From NCBI GenBank assembly GCA_024697945.1, contig JAILRU010000128.1:1-33365 (forward strand): a stretch of 33,365 nucleotides of DNA. The letters run 5' to 3'. Position numbers and translations under genes: made by a program. Below, one piece after another: positions 12,457 to 20,430 of this stretch. How positions within the stretch are numbered: position 1 is the stretch's first letter; every line of letters starts with the position of its first letter. This stretch comes from Bacteroidaceae bacterium. GTDB lineage: Bacteria > Bacteroidota > Bacteroidia > Bacteroidales > Bacteroidaceae. Below the pieces are notes generated by a model that did not search any database, was not told the DNA's origin, and saw nothing but the letters and a program-made list of their open reading frames with translations.

Positions 12457-13093
12457 ACTTTAGTACTTTGTGGCTGTTCACGATGTTGACACCTTTCTGC
12501 ATCTTGCTCAGGCGCTGACCGGCAAGATTGTAGATAGCATTATCATTTTTCATTTTTAATTCTTCATTTTTAATTCTCTCAATGCCGTCTGGGTCATCAT
12601 CTATTGTGATGCCGAAGGTTATATCGCCAAGGGGAATCTTTGTCACGTTGTAGGATTCGTCGCGAACATAGTACGAGAGATTTGTTATCTTTCCCGTGTA
12701 ACTACTGCCGACAGCAAGGCTGGCATCTGCGGCCACCTTGACCATCATCTGTACGCCGCTATTGCCGTCGATGGCGGCAGTAGCCGTCTTAGGCGTAGCG
12801 GCAAAGCCCTTAGGCGTGGCGGTAATACTCATCCCTGAAATGGCGCTCACTTCTTCGTCATACCACGGATAGCCGGGCTCCTCTTCGTCTTCCGCCAAGG
12901 AAAGTCCCTCTGGCAGGTTGACCAAGAACATGAACCCAACATACGGCCCCGTTCCTTCGAGCGAGTAGTTTATCTCCAGAAAAGCTTCTCCACCCCGAGG
13001 CACAAGAATGTCAGACACGCTGACACTTTCCTGTGCGGAGACTCTACTCACTATTGCGAGCAGAACCAGTGTGATAAATGTTAGTCTTTTCAT
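12455..13093 (-). CDS. Small secreted protein, cohesin-like domain with C-terminal sorting-type tag
   Basis: A 212-aa protein with signal MKRLTFITLVLLAIVSRVSAQ. Residues 22-165 have cohesin-like features: VSVSDILVPRGGEAFLEINY, GFMFLVNLPEGLSL, then VGSSYTGKITNLSYYV. The fold assignment is inference. A linker (RIKNEELKMKND) encoded by a heptamer array leads to the tag IYNLAGQRLSKMQKGVNIVN, shared with the 27039-30833 protein and typical of secreted Prevotella proteins. Its ATG overlaps the stop of the CotH/dockerin gene (ATGA), so translation is probably coupled. If the cohesin reading is right, the two could bind each other. Confidence 0.65.
   Translation of the reverse strand: MKRLTFITLVLLAIVSRVSAQESVSVSDILVPRGGEAFLEINYSLEGTGPYVGFMFLVNLPEGLSLAEDEEEPGYPWYDEEVSAISGMSITATPKGFAATPKTATAAIDGNSGVQMMVKVAADASLAVGSSYTGKITNLSYYVRDESYNVTKIPLGDITFGITIDDDPDGIERIKNEELKMKNDNAIYNLAGQRLSKMQKGVNIVNSHKVLK
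12544..12578. repeat. Period-7 array (CATTTTT type) inside a coding region
   Basis: CATTTTT, CATTTTT, AATTCTT, CATTTTT, AATTCTC in register. Read on the minus strand it encodes the linker NEELKMKND before the C-terminal tag. Confidence 0.6.
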
Positions 13094-16000
13094 TCTGTGA
13101 TATTAAATGTAGTATATATGATTATGATTGCATCGCTGAGGTCTATTTCTCCGTCGTTGTTCATGTCGGCTGCAGCTTCGTTGAAGTTGTCAGGCTCCAT
13201 TTGCAGGGAGTAGCAGGTCACCATGACGGCATCGCTGAGGTCAACCTCTCCATCACTGTTCACATCGCCCATCAGGACAGGCTCCGGAATGATGAAGTCG
13301 TAGGGCTCGTAGTTTGCGGCCTCGAGTGTCGTGTCTTTCTCGCGGCGGTCAAGGAGTGTCCATACCACATCATTGGGCAGTTCGCTTGGGGTGTTGCTTC
13401 CCAATAGTGACCACGTAATGGGATTGCGTCCAGGATTACTTTGGGTATCGTTGGCCGTCGTAAAGCGATAGCCGGAGAGCAAGACGCGCTGACCTGCATC
13501 TATATAAATATACACGGGATTGACGGCGGAGAAGGGACCGCAGTACTTGGTGTAAACATTATCATCAAAGAGGTTTGCTTGAACTTCGTCGCTATAGTGC
13601 GTACCGGTGTAGGCATAAAGTGTTAGGGGTGTTATCTCATTGCCATCCCCATCAAGCAGGTCTATCTCGGAGAGCTGTATTGCGGAGTTCCCGCTTACTT
13701 CCTCTATGGCAAACTGGTAATAACGGAATCCGGGTTGCTTCGCCACAACGGTAACGGTGCATGTGTCGCGCAGCGTCTCGTCTTCGAGAGTGGTGACGAT
13801 GATATCGGCCGTCCCCTCCGCTTTAGCCAGGACAAGTCCTTGACTGTTGACCGTAGCGACAGATGGATCGGTTGTTGACCATTGCAGCGTCAAGCCTTGT
13901 AGGGTATTGGGCGTGAAGGTGGCTTCCAGCCGCAGTTTCTCGCCTCGCATAATTGTGGCAGTCTGGTTGTTGAGGGTCAGCGTCTTGATTGGATCAGATA
14001 TGTAGAAATCATAGGGCGTATAGTTGGTTGCTTGCAGTGTCCAGTCGTCTTCGCGCTCCTCGATAAGTTCCCATTCCGGGTCTTCTGGGTCATACAGTTG
14101 GGTGTTGCTGCCATAGAGTCTCCAGGATGAAGGATTGCGCTCGGAATGGGTTCCTGTGTCGTTGGCTGTGTAGATACGATAGCCACAGAGACTGACACTG
14201 CTCTTCGCGTCGAAAAGGAAGTAGGCGTAACCGTTGAAGGCGCTGCAACAATACTTGGTCTTGACGTTGTTGTCGGCTGCATTAGGCCAATCCTCATGGC
14301 CGATGTTTGAGTCAGTTCCGTCGTAGATATAGAGGGCTTCCACCTCTTCGCCTCTCTCATTCAGGATATCAAATTCCGAGAACTGTATGCAACCTCTGGT
14401 ACTGCCTTGCAGACTCGTAACGATGAGGTTGTAGTAGCGGAACTTAGGTTGAATGGGGTTATAGTTGGTGTATTGGCCATCTTTCTCATAGACATTTCCA
14501 CCCTTCATCCAAAGCACGGGCCATGGATTGTGCACCCTGCCGTTGTCGATGTTCTGGTGCCAGATGGTGCTGCCGGCATTGGTATTGATATGATAACAGA
14601 GGTAGCCGTTATCAACCTGTTCGGGCGTCATGTTGTTGGTCTGCGAGGATGTGTAGTCCCAGCAGTTGTTAATTGAGGTGCCATTGTTAGCATAGGCGAA
14701 CTCCTTGTCTTCCGTCGAACCGGTTACAGTACCTATGTTGTAGCTGTTTTCCACTGTCAGATAGCCATTCGAGGAACCGACGAGGGCTCCTGCACCGCTC
14801 GAAGCAGAGATGTCACCCGTGTTGCAGCAGTTAGTGATGTTTACGGTAACAGATGGATAAATATTGCCAACAATACCTCCGGCACCATTGACAGAAGCAG
14901 AGACTGAGCCGTGGTTCTCGATGCCCGAGATGGTAGCCGTACCGTCACGTACATAGCCGACGAGCATACCGACTTTGTTTGCTCCCTTGGCGGAACATGT
15001 CTCGTCGAAAACAATGTTGCACAGCGTACAAGTGCCAACGTAGCCGAACAGACCGACGGAATTGCTGCTGCTGAGGTGAAGGTTCCGTATGACGTGTCCC
15101 TCGCCGTCGAGGCTTCCTGTAAAGATAGCAGACGATGTGCCGATAGGCTGGAAGTCTTCGTTGCAATTTGTCATGTCAATGTCAGCAAGAAGTACAGCAT
15201 CAGCATCGGTCTTTCCACCCTCGTTGACCATCTGGCTGAAGGTGCAGAGGTCCAGGGCTGAGGCAATCTGATAGATGCCGTCCTTCTGATGCACCTTGCC
15301 GTAGGAGAGCATCTCGTCCATCCAGGCTACGCGGTCATAAACGAAATCACGCACACGGTCCACTTCCGCTTCCCACGAACCCGGGATTTCGGGATTTAGC
15401 GAGATGTATTGGGTTAGGTAGGGCCAACGGATGAAGTTGAGGTTGGCAGAGGCACGTACCTCAGTCCGCAGCGAATCAACGTCTGCTGCCACGTCATCTG
15501 GTTCGAAGGCTCCTTTCTTGCGAAGTATTGCCCACATCTCCTGCAATTGCGCAAAGACAGAGGGGTCGGAGATGACACGCCCGACGAACTGCGACCAGTT
15601 ACCTGTGTCGCGCACCTTGTAGGTCCAGTCCATGCGTTCGTTGGCGGGATAGGTGGTCTGGTCATTCTCCAAAGCAAGCTCTGCATCCCACACGGGACCG
15701 GTGTAGAAGTGGTCATCGCCACGTTCCTTATACATGAAGACTTGGCAAAGCATGTCTGTATTGCCGTTGAACTCACTTGCAAGAAAGTATCTGAGGAACG
15801 ATTCTATATCGAGGACAGACCGCTGGCCATTCTCCCAGTCGGTGTAGTTCGAACCAAAGACAATGCTCTCCATATTGTTCCAAGTGTTCTTGATGTACTG
15901 GAACTGTTCGCTTTGCATGACGTCGTCGTCGGGCTCATGAATGGAGATAGGGTTGCCATACGTGGAACTGAACCAATATGGCTCGCGGCTGGCATTGTTA

Positions 16001-17028
16001 TCCACTTCGGCAAGATAACCGCCTGTGATGGTCTCTTCGTCGGTGTCCCATTCTCCCATTTCGGTAATGTCGATGCGATTGGGGTCTAAGGAGACAGCAT
16101 CTGCCAACGTGTAGGTGCCGCGATAGTCTCCATTTACGACAAGGTCAACAATCTGGCTCCAGGGTGTCCAATGCATCTCCACACGCTTCGACATGGCCCA
16201 AGCTACGGGGTTGCGCATCAATGTCTTGTCGCGATAACTGTTGATAAGCACCCATTTCTTACACTTTGTGGGCGATTCGTTGTGACCTCCCCTCATGACG
16301 TGATGGCTCTTGCCGTCGTTGTACTTCATGCGGTAGGCCTTGTTCTCGGGCGAGGAAGAGAAGTTGCCGCGAACACGGAACAAGATGGGGTATTCCTGCA
16401 CCATCGTCCCACCATCGTAGATGAGTGTTGAAAGAGACTCGTGATCCTCGCCGCGAACCGTGGGCTTGATATTGTTCTGTACGTGAATGCTAAGTGTCGG
16501 CAGGTTGGTAATCTGATAGAACTGGCTGTCATCGCCTTCGCCTGCATGACCATAGAACTCAAGGTCGGCAATGTTGCAATATGAGCCGGCACTACCCACA
16601 TAACGGACATAACGGAAACCACGACTGACATTGACATCGGCTTTCGTGGCGGTTCCATTGGCAGGCTTTGTGCTGATGAAGTAGAGGGGCATGGCATCCA
16701 TGAAGTCAGGACGGTTGGCTCCCTCAAAGAGGCTGAGTAGTACGCGGTCGGCACCCTCGCTGCCAGAAGCAGGTGTATAGCCGACACGGGTAATGACATA
16801 CGGCTCGCCCAAGTCAAGGCCTATCCATTGCATCTCACTCCCGCTGTTGCTGTAATAGGTCGTCGATGCATCACCATCGAAAGCCAAAGCTGCCTTCGTC
16901 CCAGAGCCGGAGTGCACAATCGTACCTTGAAGGAGGTCGTCAACAGCTCCGTCGTAGGCATGCAGCCAGTTCGAGATGAACAGAATCGATAGCAGAAAGA
17001 TGAGCCTGCGAGTCGTTATTTTTATCAT
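13090..17028 (-). CDS. Multidomain secreted CotH-type protein with discoidin-like, Ig-like and dockerin modules
   Basis: A 1312-aa exported protein (signal 1-24). Modules from N to C: a discoidin/F5-8C-like domain (about 30-160); a CotH-like region (about 175-575: RGNFSSSPENKAYRMKY, VLINSYRDKTLMRNPVAWAM, VVNGDYRGTYTLAD, YTGPVWDAELAL); GLUG-type repeats (about 610-770); discoidin-like domain A (861-1013); a Big_2 Ig-like domain (about 1014-1095); discoidin-like domain B (1099-1250), an evident duplicate of A; and a dockerin type I-like module (1251-1312) with two Ca-binding loops, DVNSDGEVDLSD and DMNNDGEIDLSD. CotH members are atypical protein kinases or surface proteins; activity here is unproven. 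The modules suggest binding to glycans or another surface protein. It is coupled to the cohesin-like gene by ATGA. Confidence 0.85.
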   Translation of the reverse strand: MIKITTRRLIFLLSILFISNWLHAYDGAVDDLLQGTIVHSGSGTKAALAFDGDASTTYYSNSGSEMQWIGLDLGEPYVITRVGYTPASGSEGADRVLLSLFEGANRPDFMDAMPLYFISTKPANGTATKADVNVSRGFRYVRYVGSAGSYCNIADLEFYGHAGEGDDSQFYQITNLPTLSIHVQNNIKPTVRGEDHESLSTLIYDGGTMVQEYPILFRVRGNFSSSPENKAYRMKYNDGKSHHVMRGGHNESPTKCKKWVLINSYRDKTLMRNPVAWAMSKRVEMHWTPWSQIVDLVVNGDYRGTYTLADAVSLDPNRIDITEMGEWDTDEETITGGYLAEVDNNASREPYWFSSTYGNPISIHEPDDDVMQSEQFQYIKNTWNNMESIVFGSNYTDWENGQRSVLDIESFLRYFLASEFNGNTDMLCQVFMYKERGDDHFYTGPVWDAELALENDQTTYPANERMDWTYKVRDTGNWSQFVGRVISDPSVFAQLQEMWAILRKKGAFEPDDVAADVDSLRTEVRASANLNFIRWPYLTQYISLNPEIPGSWEAEVDRVRDFVYDRVAWMDEMLSYGKVHQKDGIYQIASALDLCTFSQMVNEGGKTDADAVLLADIDMTNCNEDFQPIGTSSAIFTGSLDGEGHVIRNLHLSSSNSVGLFGYVGTCTLCNIVFDETCSAKGANKVGMLVGYVRDGTATISGIENHGSVSASVNGAGGIVGNIYPSVTVNITNCCNTGDISASSGAGALVGSSNGYLTVENSYNIGTVTGSTEDKEFAYANNGTSINNCWDYTSSQTNNMTPEQVDNGYLCYHINTNAGSTIWHQNIDNGRVHNPWPVLWMKGGNVYEKDGQYTNYNPIQPKFRYYNLIVTSLQGSTRGCIQFSEFDILNERGEEVEALYIYDGTDSNIGHEDWPNAADNNVKTKYCCSAFNGYAYFLFDAKSSVSLCGYRIYTANDTGTHSERNPSSWRLYGSNTQLYDPEDPEWELIEEREDDWTLQATNYTPYDFYISDPIKTLTLNNQTATIMRGEKLRLEATFTPNTLQGLTLQWSTTDPSVATVNSQGLVLAKAEGTADIIVTTLEDETLRDTCTVTVVAKQPGFRYYQFAIEEVSGNSAIQLSEIDLLDGDGNEITPLTLYAYTGTHYSDEVQANLFDDNVYTKYCGPFSAVNPVYIYIDAGQRVLLSGYRFTTANDTQSNPGRNPITWSLLGSNTPSELPNDVVWTLLDRREKDTTLEAANYEPYDFIIPEPVLMGDVNSDGEVDLSDAVMVTCYSLQMEPDNFNEAAADMNNDGEIDLSDAIIIIYTTFNITE

Positions 17029-17058
17029 TTATTAGTTTCTACTAATAATATCTGACGA

Positions 17059-17066
17059 CAAAGATA
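17059..17066 (-). promoter_or_regulatory. -7 element of the CotH operon
   Basis: Minus strand TATCTTTG, 30 bp before the CotH start codon. The region upstream is AT-rich, with no TTTG at exactly 19-20 bp. Confidence 0.6.
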
Positions 17067-17152
17067 AACAAAATTTAACAAATTACATGCTCATTTTTTG
17101 TTAAAACGTGTTAAGACTGCGTTCTTTTAAACAAATAATGGTAAAAAGTATA

Positions 17153-17192
17153 GAAAAAAACCGCGTGAAGTGTTAAAAACTACGTCACGCGG
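17153..17192 (-). terminator. Terminator of the mce-DUF1080-fmt-GH3 operon
   Basis: CCGCGTGA (17161-17168) pairs perfectly with TCACGCGG (17185-17192). On the minus strand it is followed by seven T (17160-17154). It lies 24 bp after the GH3 stop. Confidence 0.85.
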
Positions 17193-17215
17193 CATATTAT
17201 GCTTCTTTCTTAAAT

Positions 17216-19480
17216 CTATTTTAACGTGAACTTCACTTTACAGGTAAGACGGTCGCTTGCATCGCCGGCCTGAGCTATAAATTCACCAGGCTCTGCCTTC
17301 CAATCGTTGGCTTCCTCATCCCAGAAAGAAAGGGCACGTTTGTCGGTCGTCAGGGTGACGGTCTGCGTCTCGCCAGGCTTCAGGGTCACCTTCTGGAAAG
17401 CTTTCAACTCTTTGACGGGACGGTCCACACTGCACTTCACATCGGTAATGTAGAGCTGTACGACATCACCTCCCGAACGGTTGCCAGTGTTGGTGACATC
17501 AACCTTGAAGGTCATGTTGCCGTCGGTAGTCTCATTGAATGCGCATCTGAGGTTGCTGACCTTGAAGGTGGTGTAGCTGAGGCCGTGACCAAAGGCGAAT
17601 GTGGGTTTCAGCTTCTGCTTGTCCGTCCAGCGATAGCCCACATAGATGCCTTCCTTGTATTCCTCGTCGATAATCTTCTTTTCGCCGTTACGCCAGATGC
17701 CCGGGAAGGCTGCCTCGCCAAAGGAATGAGCTCCGCATTGCTCCAGGCTCTCGTACCAGGTGAATGGCAACTTGCCACTGGGACTAACGTCGCCCAGCAG
17801 TACCGCAGCCAGTGCTGTGCCTGCTTCGCTGCCCAGGAACCATCCCTGCACGATGGCGGGTACCTGCTTGCGCCAAGGCATAGAAACTGCATTGCCACTG
17901 ATGTTGACGTAAATGGTATTCTTGTTGACAGCAGCAAGGGCGGTGATAAGCTTGTCCTGACCGTATGGGAGGTCCATCGTTTTGCGGTCGTGGCCCTCGC
18001 AATCCTGATAGTTGCTCTTGTTCAGTCCGCCAAAGATGATAACATAGTCGGCAGTCTTGGCCTTCTCCACAGCCTCTGCGATGAGTTCTTCGGGCGAACG
18101 GTCATCCTTGAGGTTCTGACCGGTCGTCACGCCGTTATAGTTGCCCGATACGTCGCCCACATAACCACGGGCATAGTCGAGCCTCACCCCCGTCCCCTCT
18201 CCGAGGAGAGTGGAGAGACGCATCTGCAGGCCCTGCAGGGGACTGATTTCATGCTGTGCCTTCAGCGAACTGGAGCCGCCGCCCACAGTCATCATCTTGA
18301 TGGCGTTCTCGCCCACCACAAGAATCTTCTTGCCTTCGGGCTGGATGGGTAGCACATTGCCCTCGTTTTGCAAGAGGACAATGCCCTGCTGTGCCACCAG
18401 ACGGGCTGTCAGGTAATGTTCTTCGCTGCAAAGGAAACCATAGGGCTTTTGCTTGTTCATGGTGGTACGGAAGAAAGTTCGTAGCACGCGGCGTACCTTT
18501 TCGTCGAGCTCCTTGGTGGTGTATTTGCCCTCGACGATGGCCTTCTGATACTGCTTGGAGAGGTAGTACATGTCGTAGGCATTCGATGCACCTTCGCTCA
18601 GGCCGTTCGTCCATGTACCGAACTCCATGTCGAGGCCGTTCTTGACTGCCTGGTCCAGGTCGTGTGCCCCACCCCAGTCGCTTACCACAACGCCGTCAAA
18701 GCCCCATTCCTGCTTTAGTATCTTATTCAGGGTGATGCTGTTATGACAATTGTGTTCGTCCTTGTAGAGGTTGTAAGCACCCATCACGCCCCAGGCCTTG
18801 CCTTCCTTGACGGCAGCCTCGAAGCCGGGCAGATAAATCTCCCTGAGAGCACGGTCGCTCACGATGACGTTCACCTGATGGCGGTATTCCTCATCGTTGT
18901 TCAGGCAGTAGTGCTTCACACAACTGGACACACCGACGCTCTGCAAACCCTGCACGTAACGCACAACCATGCGGGAGGTAAGGTAGGGGTCCTCGCCCAT
19001 GTATTCGAAGTTACGGCCTCCAAGCGGCGTACGGTAGATGTTGATGCCAGGACCCAGAATCATGCTCTTGCCTCGATAAAGCGCTTCCTCGCCCAAGGCA
19101 GCACCATACAAAATCGAAAGCGAGGGGTTCCATGTGGCAGCGAGACACGTTAGGGCAGGAAAAGCCACACACGAGTCGTTGCTTTGTCCAGCCTGTTCCC
19201 ACTCGTCCCAAAGCACGTCGGGACGCACGCCATGAGGTCCGTCATCGGTCCAGAAGTCGGGCATACCAAGACGCTTCACACCAGCGCTCGAAAACTTGCT
19301 CTGGGCATGTATCACGGCAATCTTCTCGCTGAGTGTCATGCGACCGAGTGCATCTTCCACGCGGGCTTCGATGTCCTTCGTGGGGTCGAGATAGACAGGA
19401 GTCTGGGCATGGGAGTGAATAGCGAAAAATGAAAAGTGAAAAATGGAAAGCAGTAGTAGTAGGGCGCGTTTGTGTTTCAT
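17216..19480 (-). CDS. Glycoside hydrolase family 3 beta-glucosidase-type enzyme
   Basis: A 754-aa exported GH3 enzyme, of the family that hydrolyses beta-linked glucosides, xylosides and related glycans with retention. Signal peptide about 1-25. The GH3 N-terminal barrel has GGRNFEYMGEDPYL (154-167), KHY at 189-191 and the nucleophile D268 in VVVSDWGGAHD. The C-terminal sandwich domain follows (ILVVGENA, GGLNKSN), then a fibronectin III-like tail (VTNTGNRSGGDVVQLYI). Substrate cannot be fixed from sequence. Two repeat elements are read as protein here. A heptamer array encodes signal-peptide residues LSIFHFSFF, and a palindromic element at 18181-18219 encodes MRLSTLLGEGTGVRL in a loop of the second domain. 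Last gene of its operon. Confidence 0.94.
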   Translation of the reverse strand: MKHKRALLLLLSIFHFSFFAIHSHAQTPVYLDPTKDIEARVEDALGRMTLSEKIAVIHAQSKFSSAGVKRLGMPDFWTDDGPHGVRPDVLWDEWEQAGQSNDSCVAFPALTCLAATWNPSLSILYGAALGEEALYRGKSMILGPGINIYRTPLGGRNFEYMGEDPYLTSRMVVRYVQGLQSVGVSSCVKHYCLNNDEEYRHQVNVIVSDRALREIYLPGFEAAVKEGKAWGVMGAYNLYKDEHNCHNSITLNKILKQEWGFDGVVVSDWGGAHDLDQAVKNGLDMEFGTWTNGLSEGASNAYDMYYLSKQYQKAIVEGKYTTKELDEKVRRVLRTFFRTTMNKQKPYGFLCSEEHYLTARLVAQQGIVLLQNEGNVLPIQPEGKKILVVGENAIKMMTVGGGSSSLKAQHEISPLQGLQMRLSTLLGEGTGVRLDYARGYVGDVSGNYNGVTTGQNLKDDRSPEELIAEAVEKAKTADYVIIFGGLNKSNYQDCEGHDRKTMDLPYGQDKLITALAAVNKNTIYVNISGNAVSMPWRKQVPAIVQGWFLGSEAGTALAAVLLGDVSPSGKLPFTWYESLEQCGAHSFGEAAFPGIWRNGEKKIIDEEYKEGIYVGYRWTDKQKLKPTFAFGHGLSYTTFKVSNLRCAFNETTDGNMTFKVDVTNTGNRSGGDVVQLYITDVKCSVDRPVKELKAFQKVTLKPGETQTVTLTTDKRALSFWDEEANDWKAEPGEFIAQAGDASDRLTCKVKFTLK
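18181..18219. repeat. Palindromic GCCTCACCCC element inside GH3
   Basis: GCCTCACCCC, then CCCCTCTCCGAGGAGAG, the same element (reversed) as 21457-21489. The core CTCTCCGAGGAGAG is a perfect palindrome. It is in frame and adds or replaces a loop around residues 420-435. Confidence 0.65.
19425..19452. repeat. Period-7 array (AAAAATG type) in a signal-peptide coding region
   Basis: AAAAATG, AAAAGTG, AAAAATG, GAAAGCA. Read on the minus strand it encodes the hydrophobic core (SIFHFSFF) of the GH3 signal peptide. Confidence 0.5.
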
Positions 19481-19483
19481 CTT

Positions 19484-19547
19484 CTTATTTTCTTATTATC
19501 TTATTCTCTTAATTTCTTATTGTCCTATTGTCTTATTATTTCTATCT
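19484..19547. repeat. Period-8 array (CTTATTAT type) at the fmt/GH3 junction
   Basis: Eight octamers in register: CTTATTTT, CTTATTAT, CTTATTCT, CTTAATTT, CTTATTGT, CCTATTGT, CTTATTAT, TTCTATCT. The array runs over the fmt stop codon (19525-19527) and supplies its last residues (EIIRQ). Confidence 0.7.
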
Positions 19548-20430
19548 TCGTTCCGCGGAGCAGGTCTGCTATGGGCATACGTTTCTTGCCTGCAAGCTGT
19601 ACTTCATCCAAAGAGAGGTAACCGTTTGGAAATGAAATTGGAAGTAGCCCTGTACCCATCGAGGCTTTGAATATCTTCATCTCCGTTTCCTTTCCGTTGG
19701 CAATGACTGGCGTCCATGCAGCTGGGTAGGGACTCAGGCCTCGGATGAAGTTGTAGGCACTCTCGAGTGTATGTTCTTGCCAGCGGATTTGGCAAGTGTC
19801 CTTGAATATCTTCGGAGCGGGTCTGAGGGGCTCGTCTGTCATGAATTGGCTTTGGTCGGTAGCTGTGGCCTGACCGCTCTCTATGAGCCGTACCGTCTTG
19901 ATGACCAACTCGGCACCTTGCATCATAAGTCTGTCGTGGACATCCTCGGCACAGTCGTCCGAAGCAATGGGGATGCGTTCCTGAAGGATGATGCGACCCG
20001 TGTCAATCTGTTCGTCGAGGAAGAAGGTCGTGATGCCAGTCTCCTTATCGCCGTTGATGATGGCCCAATTGATGGGAGCTGCACCGCGATATTGTGGCAG
20101 CAGGGCAGCATGGAGGTTGAAGGTGCCGAGTGGCGGCAAAGCCCACACTACCTGTGGCAACATGCGGAAAGCAACGACAATCTGAAGGTCGGGGTTCAGC
20201 GCCTTGAGCTCTTCGATGAAGGCTTCGTCGCGCAACTTCTCGGGTTGCAGTACGGGGATGCCTTTCTCCAAAGCGAACTTCTTGACGGGGCTTGACTGCA
20301 GCACATCGTGATGTCGGCCGATGGGCTTGTCGGGCATAGTGACAACGCCCACCACGTTGCAGCCTTCCTCGACCAATCGTCTGAGCGACTGCACCGCGAA
20401 ATCGGGCGTCCCCATGAAAACGATTCTCAT
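19525..20430 (-). CDS. fmt: Methionyl-tRNA formyltransferase
   Basis: A 301-aa cytosolic enzyme that transfers a formyl group from 10-formyl-THF to the initiator Met-tRNA. Catalytic residues correspond to N105, H107 and D143 within NLHAALLPQYRGAAPINWA and LDEQIDTG; the N-terminal Rossmann part starts MRIVFMGTPDFAVQSL. The C-terminal OB-like domain is present but ends early. The final residues lie in the 8-bp array, so the extreme C-terminus may have been rewritten. It overlaps the DUF1080 stop by ATGA, implying translational coupling to a glycan enzyme gene, an unusual partner for fmt. Confidence 0.96.
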   Translation of the reverse strand: MRIVFMGTPDFAVQSLRRLVEEGCNVVGVVTMPDKPIGRHHDVLQSSPVKKFALEKGIPVLQPEKLRDEAFIEELKALNPDLQIVVAFRMLPQVVWALPPLGTFNLHAALLPQYRGAAPINWAIINGDKETGITTFFLDEQIDTGRIILQERIPIASDDCAEDVHDRLMMQGAELVIKTVRLIESGQATATDQSQFMTDEPLRPAPKIFKDTCQIRWQEHTLESAYNFIRGLSPYPAAWTPVIANGKETEMKIFKASMGTGLLPISFPNGYLSLDEVQLAGKKRMPIADLLRGTKIEIIRQ

